Positions 33,944-45,157 of a stretch of 64,000 nt of DNA are shown piece by piece (positions within the stretch are counted from its first letter, which is position 1; the number at the start of each line of letters is the position of its first letter). The notes beneath the pieces are model-generated. The model saw only the letters and a list, made by a program, of their open reading frames with translations. It was not told where the DNA came from and ran no database searches. The DNA is from Perkinsus olseni (lineage: Eukaryota > Perkinsozoa > Perkinsida > Perkinsidae). The stretch spans positions 1-64,000 of the forward strand of contig JABANP010000051.1 of the NCBI GenBank assembly GCA_013115135.1, read 5' to 3'. A program made the position numbers and the translations under genes.

Positions 33944-34867
33944 TAATACACTTCACTTCACAAGTTCCGGTAAGCACGTTAGTCTGTCACTCACATTCAA
34001 AATGTGACATTTTTGTCGTAGCGAAAGTGAGCCATCCTTTATGCTCGTGAGATATGAGTCCTCTCGGAGCTAACAAAACAGGAAGAGAAGTTTCGTAGGC
34101 TCGTACCCTTCAAGGCGGGCATTGAGAGCTCGGAACAGCGCTCCTCGAGCAATGCTATATGTAGCTCCATCCTGGTGCCTTCAGGTCATCCGAATCGGGT
34201 ATGAAGTTTTTGTCATTTCGAGAGCGGCTCTCAACCCATTTCCACCTCAAGTCGGTTATCGGTTGGAATCTCCAGCTATCTGATAATCACATAACTGGAA
34301 GACACTATAGCTGAAAGACTAAGACTGGAATAGACTAAGACTAGACTAGTGTAGAATGCATAACGCAACGCGGAATGGATGATTTTAGAGGTCAAAGCGC
34401 GACAAAACGTCCAGATGTTAAACGTAGCGTCATCTGTAATGCGTCGACATGAGGCGTGAAGAGGAAATCATAGTCCCATCATTAGCAGCACAACAAGAAA
34501 TGTAGACGACAGAAACTAAGCTGCAGGCCCAATAGCAGTTTGCTGATGAAGGGAATCGAAGTTAATCGAAATTCTGAAAGCGCAAACTGGAAAGCAAATG
34601 CCCAGCTCTGCGGAAGTGCACTTCTGTTTCTTGTTCTCATGGCGGACTTATTCTTGTTTGATGAGGTGTTCTCGCGTTGAGTTCTAATTGGCGCGTTTAA
34701 CACTTCGCGTAGCGCGGTAAACAAGTTATTGCAACACAAGATATCGCGCTTTTCGCAGGAACAAATCACGTAAAACTGTTTTACGCGTTAAACAGATGAA
34801 ACTCCATTGTAGTCTTACAGGTGAGCTCCCATCTCCATCCCCCGATTGGCTGGCATGCAGTCCAGGA

Positions 34868-35151
34868 TTATTCTCAAAGTTCGGCGCTGGCACGCCCAAG
34901 ATATTTGGTGCAAAATCGCCCACCATGGACGTGTGGGATTGCCTTTACTCGTGTTCTTTCTAGTACCAAATTGAAAAGATTGTGTGACTCTGTCTTCTTA
35001 TTGTCCTTTTGAGCTCATCTTAATACTAGCCTTATACTAGCTGAGGGTTGGCTATCGTCAGAATTCATTCGACCATTGGAGTTGTGCGCTCGATTTGTTA
35101 CCCAATAACCGTCGATTCATTCCATTATTGTCAGTTGCTTGCTATTAACTC
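34868..35151 (+). pseudogene. Captured 3' end of FAM184 plus 5' flank
   Basis: The sequence starting TTCGGCGCTGGCACGCCCAAG and ending CACCATGGACGTGTGGGATT (about 34879-34940) matches the last ~55 bp of the FAM184-like gene at 27605-27670, where the real stop TGA reads TGG here. The following 200 bp resembles the 5' flank of gene copy 2. Copy 3 was therefore made from a segment reaching from the FAM184 terminal exon into the Thr-rich gene. Confidence 0.7.
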
Positions 35152-36366
35152 ATGTTTGGATTCGCTATCCTCGCGGGTGCCGCTGCTGCTGTCGGTGTTA
35201 TGGCCTCCGCTTCCTCTGAGGTCGTCCCCGATGGGTGGTGTGAGGATGATCATCATGTTATGATTTACCAGGATTGTTTTAAAAATCTCGTCTCGTGTCA
35301 TTTCCTACCAACTGATGGTATAAAGATGATCGACTATGATGCAATGATGAAGGGTTATTGGGACTTCCTCATCTCTGCTCAAGATTTGGGCACTGGTGAG
35401 TATTCGGTATTCCGGGCTAGTTCGAGCGACGATACTGATAGAGAGGTCATGATTAATGCCAAGGCCGATTCAATCGCTTCCGCCACTACTGGTTTCTACA
35501 CTGCCAGTATTCCCCCGGCGTATATTTGGGCTGTCGTTGACAACGAGATCAGACTCTATGGCACTCCGGAGACTAAAGACCTTGATTTGGGCCTTGGTTT
35601 GGGTGATTACAAGGTTTTGGAGCGAGCTTCGAGTGATCATACTTGGACCTCAATTAATTGGTATCAGAATGATGATCATCCGTACTTGTACGCTGTTGAT
35701 GCTAAGAACAATCAGGTCTACCAATGGGATCCGATATCGGATGGTGTTGAAACTGCGTCGAAAAAGCTGGTCGCGGGTAATGCTGATGGTAAGGCAATTG
35801 ATGATGATGAGCATTTGTATTATCCCCAAGGAGTGCAGTCTATGCATGGTTACATTTACATATCCCAACTTGGCAATGGTGAGGACTCAGTGAATCAGTA
35901 TCGTGTCGTAAAGTGGGAGCCTTCGAGTACGAAGAGAGAGTTCAAGTTCAACTTCAAGATGAATGGACGCTTTGGTTTCTTGACTTATGACGAAGATGGT
36001 TTACTCAACACTATCAGTTATCGATACGGTGATGATGCTATTTATACTCAGTGTGCTGAGGTCCCCGATGGGGATGCCGTCATACTTGGAGGAGGCTGCG
36101 GTACTGGGCATGAGACTAATCAGTTTGTTAATGCTGACGATGGTGTGTTCGGTATGAGTTTCTACTGGGGTTACACAATCTGGGATTACAACGCAGATCC
36201 CGACAGGTTCGTCTTCTGGCCCATCCCCAATGTGACTTGCCCAAGTACGACTACTACGACTACCACTACTCCTAGTACTACTACGACTACGACTACCACT
36301 ACTACGATTACTGAGGCAACTTGCACTTGTGCCCCATGCACTTGTGACGTTCAGGCTCATCAGTGA
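35152..36366 (+). CDS. Secreted Thr-rich protein, shortened copy 3
   Basis: Intronless, 404 residues. The signal peptide and ~340-residue globular domain are about 95% like copies 1 and 2 (differences include YQDCFKNLVSC and KDLDLGLGLG). The stalk is reduced to two Thr runs, and both Cys-rich modules are gone, replaced by a short tail EATCTCAPCTCDVQAHQ. The final CSCD/CTCDVQA resemblance suggests an internal deletion from the stalk to the last few codons rather than simple truncation. The frame is intact, so it may make a stalkless secreted form. Confidence 0.85.
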   Translation: MFGFAILAGAAAAVGVMASASSEVVPDGWCEDDHHVMIYQDCFKNLVSCHFLPTDGIKMIDYDAMMKGYWDFLISAQDLGTGEYSVFRASSSDDTDREVMINAKADSIASATTGFYTASIPPAYIWAVVDNEIRLYGTPETKDLDLGLGLGDYKVLERASSDHTWTSINWYQNDDHPYLYAVDAKNNQVYQWDPISDGVETASKKLVAGNADGKAIDDDEHLYYPQGVQSMHGYIYISQLGNGEDSVNQYRVVKWEPSSTKREFKFNFKMNGRFGFLTYDEDGLLNTISYRYGDDAIYTQCAEVPDGDAVILGGGCGTGHETNQFVNADDGVFGMSFYWGYTIWDYNADPDRFVFWPIPNVTCPSTTTTTTTTPSTTTTTTTTTTITEATCTCAPCTCDVQAHQ

Positions 36367-36369
36367 GTC

Positions 36370-37420
36370 CATCGAGAGAAGTTATCGCTTGTGTGAGCGA
36401 GCATCTTCACTATTTTCAATTACGTTCAGCCATGTGTGTTTGACTTTTTTTCTTTCTTCTTTGCTGCTGTTGTTCGTCAAGAATACCGACAGTTTGTGTG
36501 TTGCCTAATTTTACTCTATGAGGGATATATTGACTTGTGTTGTCGCTCGAGTTTGATGACGACGAGACGTGAATATCAGCTGTCACTGGACAGCTGGTTA
36601 AAATTCATTTCTTACCACGGGGAGTCTGCTTGGTCGGTGCGCGGTGATATCCTCTCACTACCACATGATGCCCGTTGTGCGTTAAGCGAATGCTGCATAA
36701 TAGTGTGTTGAAGCAGACGCGTTGAATAGTTCAACTTGAGTACGAAGGAGGGTGAGAGGTCTCAATAAGCCATAGTGTCGCTGTGCTTTGTTCAGTCGAA
36801 GTGTGGAAGGAGTGGTATCCGGATTTACTAGCGAGTATCCAATGTTGTTGCGGGCCACGAGAAGAAAGCAAGCCAAGAACAGAGAACACATCTGATTTGC
36901 TAATGGGTCCAATTCGTTGAGCTTGGTCGAATAGGGCGTGCGCGGATTGCACACCGCCAATGCTCTGGCTAACGGAGTTCGAGGAAGATTTGTAGTTGGA
37001 GACCTCGACGAGTAGTTATGCCCGAGCCCGCCCTCCCTCCCAACAAGCGTCACTCCTAGCCTGCACGAAATACGACAAGACGACAAGGAAAGTCCAACGA
37101 CCACCCGAATCCCCTCGCCATTAATTCATATTAACAAACAGACTCGGTTACTCTGATAACTGCAATAGGAACGGGTAATAAAGTGCAACCGGATTGACAC
37201 GGTCCTCGGAGCAGACGGACTGGCAGGCGAAAGTGAAGAAAAGCTTGTGGTGGTGTTGTACGAGGTAAAGAAGGTCCTGCACGGATGGTCAGAGGGTACA
37301 ACGGTCGTACCTGCAGATGAGGCTCAGGCACTTGACCTGGTCGAAGATCAATCTGTCTTTCGTCGGGAGGGGATTCCAGTCACATGTTCAGGTGGCAAAG
37401 AGCCCCCCTCAAAGGACTCA
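36370..37420. other. 3' flank of copy 3, no gene
   Basis: Homologous in part (36429-36690) to the flank of copy 2. The minus-strand frame at 36682-37104 has no recognisable content. The transporter gene ends near 37428. Confidence 0.4.
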
Positions 37421-37427
37421 CCAGCTG

Positions 37428-40400
37428 CCCTTTCGGAGGAGAACAGCAGCCGCACCGAGGACCCCGACGCCCCCAATCACGAATGATGCCGCATCGCTGC
37501 CGAAGAGAGAGTTGAGTGGACCCCCGAGCTGACAAGACGGTCGGTAGTCGTGGAAGGTGCATCGAGACTTACGAGGGCTACGAATATCTGCGGCAGGCAG
37601 ATGGACAAATTGAGGGCACCCATGTAGGTCCCGGGTTTGGAGGAATCGTCGGCAACTCTCTGGGCAATACGACCGGTCAGCGCGAAGGGAACTGTCATCG
37701 CTAATGCTCCTCTGATGGGGATGAAGAAGTTAGAAGATCAATAAAAAGGTGCAGTCAGTCTTACAGTGGCCCAGCGAAGGCCAACCATGTTTGGACGGCT
37801 GTGATGGTACTAGTAAAGACTCCAACAGCGAAGAGGATGGAGAGGAGGAGGATGAGAGCGAGGCCCAGGAGGGAGCATCCCCATACCAACCACAGTCGGG
37901 GGTTCAACACGTGAGGGAAGCGGACCTGAGGGAGGTCGGGTACGGGTAGGAGGTATCTGTGGGCGGAGACCGCTCACCCCGATGATTGAGAAAAGGGCAG
38001 AAGCCATCGCCGAGAGAATTGATCCGTAAAAGATACCGCGCGCCGCGATATTAAGGTTACGTTCATAGACTTGACTATCGTCAGATGGGTTGGGGAGGAT
38101 CTGAGAATCCAACGAGCTCAGAGGATGCATGGGTCAACCTAAGATACCTGAGCTGCAATGAAATGTGAGCGATAGATGCAGAGGCTGAACCAACCGAACC
38201 AGGATAGCGCCATAGCTCCGATGATCGTCCGGAAAGCACTGGAGTCTGTCCGAATATCTTGATAATACTGAGTCCAGCCAGAGAACGAGTGGCCGGGCTG
38301 CTCAACCTACAAAGAAGATGTTTCAACGGGATCGATGGCCCGCGGGGGAGACACCTGGTCAGCGTCCTGAGCAGTTCCCAGAGCCTCGTATCGAGCTGTA
38401 TCACGAGACTTCCACAGCATAGCCGAGACAGAGATCGATGCGGTGACGATGACGATGAAGGCGTCCACTATCACCGACACACGTAGACCATAACACCCAG
38501 GTACGAATCCCACAGGACACGCTTCTCCTGCACATTCCCGAGGGCATATCTGACCGGAGAAGATTATGATAATCGCTACCGCTCGAGAGCAGACGAAATT
38601 AGAAGGCATGTTGCGGTATAGAACATGGAATGATCGATCTGATGCGCGCATATTCTCTCTGGTGGGATCATATCATTGATATAGTTCCACCCTCGATGAG
38701 TAAGCGGTCGGGAAAACACAGCAGACACTGCAAATTTCCCAACGGAAACTGTTGCGCCGTGGAGCGTACAGAGTGAGAAATTGATAGAGTCTTTCACGAG
38801 CTCGGCGCAGACCGTAGGCGTCCGTGATAGTCCTCGATCTCATCCGACAAGGTTGAGCAGCCAGCAGATCCTCCAACGACGTGTCGTCACCACCTTGAAC
38901 CGTTGCCATTCGGAGGAGGGCTGCTGACGTGTATGCCATATCCGGTTGAATCGAGCGACGGCACTGTAACAGCTCGTGCATCTAAGGGTAGCTTGAGGTA
39001 GTTTACGACGAGTTGCTCGTATAAGAATATCAGGCGATGCATGAGCTCAGGAACGGAGTATCCGAACCGGGCAGCAACCTTATGATAAGCGAGCATTATA
39101 AGCCAGAAGGCCTGTATAGCTGACAAGCCTGGGACGTCTGGTACGCCAACCCAGAACTGCAGTCACGCTGGAGCGTCCGCTCACTCGTGGGCTCGTGCTC
39201 GACATGGAGGGAATGCCACATTTAACAATCGCTGCAAGTCGGTGATATAGTCGCCCACCGTCTCGCCGGACTTCAACTTGCACATTATAGCACGGACAAG
39301 CCCGCGGCGGCCAAGGAGCCCAACTGAGTTGTGACAATTCCCCAGAGCTGGGAAGTCGCAGCTCCACAGTGGAGCAAGTGACTTTAGGAGTCTGCAACGC
39401 GAGGCGAGCCCATCGCAGTGCATACAGTTGAAATGGCCGGCGGTCCCTGGGCGCGGAACGTGACGCATCTAAAATGCAGCATTTCTCAGAGGCGCCGTAG
39501 TGGGACGACAGTGGCGGCCTCGGACTACTGCAGGATGAAGGCGAAGGGCGAGGGGCGAGGCCCGGAATGTGGTTCGTACCAACCTTGTGTGTAACATGTG
39601 TCACTATCTACTGCGAAGAACCATCATGTTGGCTAGACCTTTAGTAATAAGGTTCTTGTTACAAGAACGTCAATGGCTTTCGACCGTTCGACAAGAGAGA
39701 TCATATGGTTTGAAGAAGCCAATTTATCTGTACGACCCGTGAGTTTCTTATCTCCTCCGAAGATGATACCTCTGAGCCAAGATCAATCCACGATGCTTCC
39801 GACCAGTCCCGACTGGCTATCCATCCCGCACACAGTATCCCAAGTTCGCTTCTAAAAAGGAGCAGTGAATGGGAGAGTCAGGAGTCGGTGAACTGCAACT
39901 CACATGAACGTTTGAGTGAAGAAGCCGGCGGAGAGATGTTCGCTGGGAGCTACGTCGACGAGGGCCGATCTGCTCACAACCATAACCACGTTGGCTGCTG
40001 CGTCGTAGATCCAAAATATGATCACTAAAACCGCCAATCCACCAATATGGGAAGGACCTGACGTTTGCCATGGTAGCGAGTCGCAGCAGCTCTCAGGAGG
40101 CTATGCAAGATTGATATGAACGTATTCGACCAAGCGGCCTGACCCACCTTGATCACCGAGAAGTGCTCCCGACTTCTACTGAGTATCCGATAATAACTGT
40201 ACAGACACTCAGAGCCAACGCTCCTACTATTAGAAAAGGCGCCCGGCTTCGTCCGCTGCTGTGAGAGACATACCGATCGGACCAGCGACCAATAAGAGGT
40301 TGAACGATCATACCTGAGCGAGGCCGGAGAGACGAAGCAGCGGGAGTATCCTTACCGGTGATGGGCCCGCACAACCAAACGAGAGAACTCAACGACTCCG

Positions 40401-40610
40401 ATAACCCCATTTTGATGGCGAATGGGATGGAGAATATCCCCCTGAGGTAAAGGGCATCGAACACGTGGCTGCATGACCTCAGCACTACTGCAGAGTCATC
40501 GAGCACGACGTAGCGAAGAAGGTGATGCCCGTAAGGCAGAGCCTTATCCACTCGGTAACGGAGAGATCCTCTACGAGCCTTGCGCTTCCCGCGGTGGACT
40601 CCTCTGTCAT
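37428..40610 (-). CDS. Sugar/H+ symporter, SLC45/SUT family (MFS)
   Basis: A multi-exon minus-strand gene. The start at 40610 (MTEESTAG) precedes TM1 (WIRLCLTGITFFATSCSM). TM2 carries LVWLCGPITG, joined over an in-frame 42-nt intron to MIVQPLIGRWSDRY, the signature of sucrose-type transporters, then GRSRAPFLIVGALALSV. Later blocks: VLVIIFWIYDAAANVVM and ALVDVAPSEHLSAGFF (40060-39900); SELGILCAGW (39850); CPRECAGEACPVGF and RVSVIVDAFIVIVTASI (38550-38400); FRTIIGAMALSWFGWF (38240-38190); FYGSILSAMASALFSI (38020); WLVWGCSLLGLALIL (37900); MTVPFALTGRIAQ and MGALNLSICLPQIFVAL (37700-37590); SFVIGGVGVLGAAVLLL, stop at 37428. About 12 helices in family order. It would import sucrose or related sugars with protons at the plasma membrane. 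A ~1.2 kb intron between the fifth and sixth helices holds retroelement-like sequence. Confidence 0.8.
39181..39468 (-). mobile_element. Gag-like retroelement fragment in transporter intron
   Basis: A 95-residue minus-strand frame whose C-terminal part, CKLKSGETVGDYITDLQRLL, resembles the capsid segment of LTR-retroelement Gag proteins (pattern K.GES/TV.DY...L..L). It lies in the large interval separating two transporter exons, where no transporter sequence is found. Neither LTRs nor reverse transcriptase are visible nearby, so this is at most a relic. Confidence 0.35.
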
Positions 40611-40739
40611 GACAAAAAACTGTTGCGAGCAGGATGTGTCCCCGGGGAACCATACCACGTGTGTCGAAGCACTCAAGGTATCCCAGGAATGCTGACCCCG
40701 CGAAAGGCCAGCGAAGCTATAAAACTCTCACTGTAGTCG

Positions 40740-42480
40740 CATTTGTTCCACTCCGGTAGCCGCAAATTACCATTACGACCAAGATCCTCAGCAGACGGGA
40801 CGACAGGCTTCGAGCTACGCTGCCCCTCAACCCTTACCAGTGCCCCGAGAGCACGGCGTGTTTATATACGAGCCCTCCCTGTGTGAATAGGAACTCCACT
40901 CCAACGCAATCGTATAAGATAACTCAGAAACAGAACATGGCGTGTCTTCTGGCCGCTAGGACCATCGAAGGTCCAGTGGTATCTTTTCCTTGACCACCTT
41001 CTTGGTAACGGGGTCTCGGACGATCCTCTCCATCGAGCCAGCCCAGAGACTATGGCGATTGGGCTTGTAACTTGACTTATACTCCTAAAGAGCATCAGTG
41101 ACTAGTTTGCCACTGGCACATTGCCAGAAGGAGCTCTAGTGGCGGGGAGAGACCCTGGGTTCGATTCCTGGAAGATGCGATTCTCTTTAAGTATAATGTT
41201 CGTGCAGGGAACCTTGTGATACGCACTCACGGCCCTAGTCAGTGCAACTGGACAACTTCGCCTCAGAAATCAACAGTAAGTCGTTGCGACGTCGATGCGA
41301 GATGCCGGGAGTGGAACCAGGGACCTTTCGATTACCCATTTATATTCGACATTCCTCCACCGCATAACGTCTTCCCCGCGATACCCAAACCGTTTAGTAT
41401 GCTTATCCATCTTCTCATCGGGCTGATAGACAAACGAACCACTGAGGCCTCACCCATGCCCTCCGCCGACCGAGCCCTTTCCACCCAGAGACAGATCGCA
41501 ACGGACGAGCGGCAATCGCGGTGGAATACCGATAACGACGACCAGTCCATGGCCTACCAAAGACTTATTCAATTTCTTTGGATAAGGTCGCACCATCGTG
41601 ACCTGCCCATTAGCCATAACTGATATCCGATATTCACCTGAAAGATACGACTCCCCTGTATGGAGGCCCTCCCTCAGCCGTGAGGAGGCAGGACAGTGTG
41701 TAACAGCGGAAAAGCATGTACGAGCACCGTGCTCCCTTGGCACGGTATGCCGTACGGTGGCACTACTCAGTTTGGGTTTGATATTGGGATGCACCTCAGG
41801 CGACTTCATTATCCTCCTCGTCGGACGCCTGAGGGCAACATATTCCGATACGCCCTGAGTGAGCTTGGATGGCTGAGAGAACGCACCGCAACAACTGGTT
41901 TTTTCAAGGGGAAAATCCGATCGAGCCACCCTGGGCAGGACTGATGCCGTCGCCTCGCCACACGTCACCGCAACAAGCGTGACATCATTGCCAGGCACGC
42001 CGTCACCACCTTGCACCGACGTCTCTCAGAGCACTACAGTACCATAAATCCCGCTCATCGTGATGAGCGATGGGAGTCGGACAAGACTCCCTCACTCAAA
42101 CGTACTTGCTTTCACTCTTTACCACATTTCCCGTGTATCCCCCCGGGAAGTAGCGGTTTCTACCCCTCATGAAGTTCCCCGTCAGCCCCCCTCACGCGAA
42201 TCCGCAGGTCCGGCCAGGGTGTGGTAGGAATGTAACGCCGAGCATCCATGGCGTAATGCCGGCTCCTCAATAGCCCCACTGAGGGACGCAGAAGGGTGGC
42301 CATGCCCAGAGACCCGACACTTGATAACAAGGGCTCGAGAATTAGTGAGAGATGACGAGCCCGTTAGAAGGTGATTCAGTAACACCACGACGGAGCAGGA
42401 TAAGAAACCCGGTAATGAGGAATACTAATGAACAGTGTGTTCAGAAATCGTGCCTGGTTGTGAGCAAAACTGCACAACAT
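40740..42480. other. Region between transporter and HisRS genes
   Basis: Minus-strand coding-like stretches occur at 42016-41450 (including EYRISVMANGQVTMVRPY, followed by a GTAGGC donor) and near 41410-41320 (VYQPDEKMDKHTKRFGY and MRWRNVEYKW), possibly exons of a small gene. They are not strong enough to model. Two T-arm-like motifs lie at 41151-41171 and 41304-41325. Confidence 0.35.
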
Positions 42481-42501
42481 GCAGCGCTTCGCTCCGCCTA
42501 T

Positions 42502-45157
42502 CTACTCGGCCTTTTGCTCATCAAAGTATGACTTTGCGTTGGCGAGGTCCGATACCGGTATGTCTATTTGTACACGTGCCTCCGAATCACCTGAGTGGTC
42601 CACGAGGGATGAGGACGAGTCGAACTCCTCCCGCTGCTGCTGACCTGTGCGGAGATCCTTAATGCGGACCTTACCCGCCTCCCATTCACTTGGTGCTACG
42701 AACGCTATCTTATCGGCACCAACACGATCCGCATATCTGACAAGTACATCAATGAGATTCAGTGAAGAGATGGTATGATAGACGCTTGCACGCATGCACA
42801 AGTTATTCGCCCTACCTGAACTGCTTATCAACACGCTTGCCCGCCTCGAGCATCATGTCCACAGTGGCTCCGCCAGACCTAGAAAATTCACAACCAGAAG
42901 TGCTTCGCTCCGCTAAAGGACCTTCCCTTACCTAAGGCCAGCAGCGACCTCCAGAGCCTGGCCATACATTCCCTTGTAGGCCGCAACGACGAAGTCGACC
43001 CGATGGGGGATGTCAGGAAGGAGACCACGCTCTGAGGCATTGATGATTCCCGCGCGCCACGAAATTGCGGACACTCCTACCTAGGAGGAGCTCGTAGATC
43101 ACACAGTCACCAAAGCCGAATCCAACGCACGGTATCTCCGATGGGGCTCCGTACAGTGACAGGAGTCTGAAGAAGATGCAACCTTCTTCTGCGCGGATGG
43201 ATCCCCGAAGTCCTCACCTGTCGTAACGTCCGCCACCCGCTATGGCGCGGAGCTCACCCTTACGGTCGAACGCCTCCCAGACGATACCTGCTCAGTGACA
43301 ATACCACCTCTCAATAAACTTAGGACGGGCAAAGCAAATGGTAACCAGCGAATCGATACTGAGTGTATGCCGCCCACCTGTGTAGTATGCGAGGCCGCGG
43401 ACAACTGATGCATCAAAGACAAGCCAGTCGGCGAATCCGTAGTTCTTAGCGAACTCGAAGAGCCTCTCGACGTCGGCGACATCTGAGTAAAGAAAGAATA
43501 CCATCTGATGACCAACTTGACCAACAAGCTGTACATCCCCCACCCTCACCTTCAGCACAGCTCTCCCCGGCAATCTCCTTGAACTCCTCGATGGAGCCAG
43601 CGGCAGTGGCATCGACCACGCGCTCTGATGGGAAACGATACGACCGACGGTAAGGAGGGGGGCTACTCACCAGCAACGCTCGTCTGCAAGCCGATGTCCT
43701 CAACCATCTGTCTCACCACCTACCGCAATACACGGAGTGCCCGAGGTGGGAGGGGGCTCCTAGTTCACGCTTACCTCCTCCCGTCCAACCTTATCGATCT
43801 TATCGACGACAACACAGACCTTAGCGAACTCGTCAGCCCCGACACCAGAGGCCTTCAACACAGACTGGAGGATAGCTCGGGAGTTCACTCCTGAGGGGAG
43901 GTGGGGAGTGATGGGCCATTGATGGATGCAAAGCGCTTCTTACTTGATACCAACATCAGCGCTGGTTAGGCCGACCTTCTTGAAGAAGCCGACCATCGTC
44001 GCCAGGAGCTCCAGCTCAGCGGTGATATCAGAAATGCCTTGAGTGAGGGAAGGGTTAGGTGGGTGGATGAACAGAGGGCAGCTCACCAACGATATCGCAG
44101 TTCCACTGATAATGTTCACGCTTACGACCACGCTGAGTCGTCTCAAACCTCCAACACTGTGGGATGGAGAACCACTTCAGAGGAAGGACCTGACGAACAG
44201 TTGGCAGAAAATGCTCCTCAGGGCAAGAAATGGGATCCGCGATCAGCCCAAGAATACGACAGCCCGGCGGCTACTCGGACGCTCCAGCGGATTATGCGGA
44301 CCATCAAGAGTGACCCTCACCTCGGCCATCTGTGCCGTGGCATTATGGCTGCCCTCAGCACTCATCCTGACCCTCGACAAGACCATCCTCGCCAGGGTCG
44401 GCGTCATCTCGGGTCGGAGGGTTACCCGATGGTCCTCCTTATCAACGAAGTTGTACCTACGGGATGGAGGGGGATGACTAGTCGGGAATTTCGTGGCGCG
44501 CGACAACGATTCTGGACGAGTTTAGGTTAGTACGAACAAATTTCCCGAAAAACGACACAAATTGTGTGACAAAATTACTCCGATTCCAAACAAATTTCTG
44601 ACCAAGGCACCAATTCATACCCCTTGGCAGCGGCCGCAACCCATCCGGTCTTCGACTACCACCACCCGTCTATTACATCTGCTCGACGATCTCCTCTCCA
44701 GCCTTCCTCTTGTAGAGGTCCTCATTCTCGAGTACGGGAGCGTCGTACTCCGAAAATCCGTATTGGGTGGACACAGCACGCCACTGGCTGAAGAGCCAGT
44801 TCTGAAGAGGACCCAATATGACCAGACGTAGTGGCGACCACCATGCAGGGGGAAGAAAAGGAAGAACACAAACCCACCCGTCGCTTACTCGAACGCGCAT
44901 GTCTTCCGGGAAGAAGTCCCGAGTGCCACTAGGTGGGTCGAAGGAGATAACTGAATTGAAGAACCTGTTAGCGATTCCACCGTTCATGGCCGGTATTACC
45001 ATTCTCGAATTCTGGCTGCTTGTTGCCTCCCTTCTTAGCGGCCTTCTTCGCGAGTTTCTTAGCTTGCTTCTTGGACATACCCTCAGGGAACGACGAGCTT
45101 CTCGGTGGTGCTAGGCACTGCTACCTCAGGAGCGGCGGCGGCCGGAGTCGAAGACAT
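42502..45157 (-). CDS. HARS: Histidyl-tRNA synthetase, cytosolic (copy A)
   Basis: A class II synthetase charging tRNA-His. The minus-strand exons read, in order: a Lys-rich N-terminal extension ([16 protein letters not shown]); motif 1 region [37 protein letters not shown]; motif 2 region [68 protein letters not shown]; the HisA motif [45 protein letters not shown] (motif 3); and the anticodon-binding domain from [18 protein letters not shown] to the stop at 42502. All catalytic motifs are intact. The ATG at 45157 opens a frame that stops after 24 codons at CCC TGA (45088-45083); the frame resumes +1, where an ATG at 45078 can also start the protein. Introns are short, and one (about 42880-42930) contains the 12-mer. 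Confidence 0.88.
45076..45157 (-). other. Leader frame ending CCC-TGA before HisRS frame
   Basis: The leader reads [20 protein letters not shown] and ends VVP-stop. Shifting +1 at CCC TGA continues [14 protein letters not shown] without a gap. Options: an indel or assembly error, an upstream ORF with true initiation at 45078, or +1 programmed frameshifting (CCC followed by UGA is a plausible shift site). The sequence alone cannot decide. Confidence 0.5.

Noticed and set aside
39080..39604. 174-residue minus-strand frame
   Set aside because: Low-quality composition overlapping the Gag-like frame; no motif or splice support.
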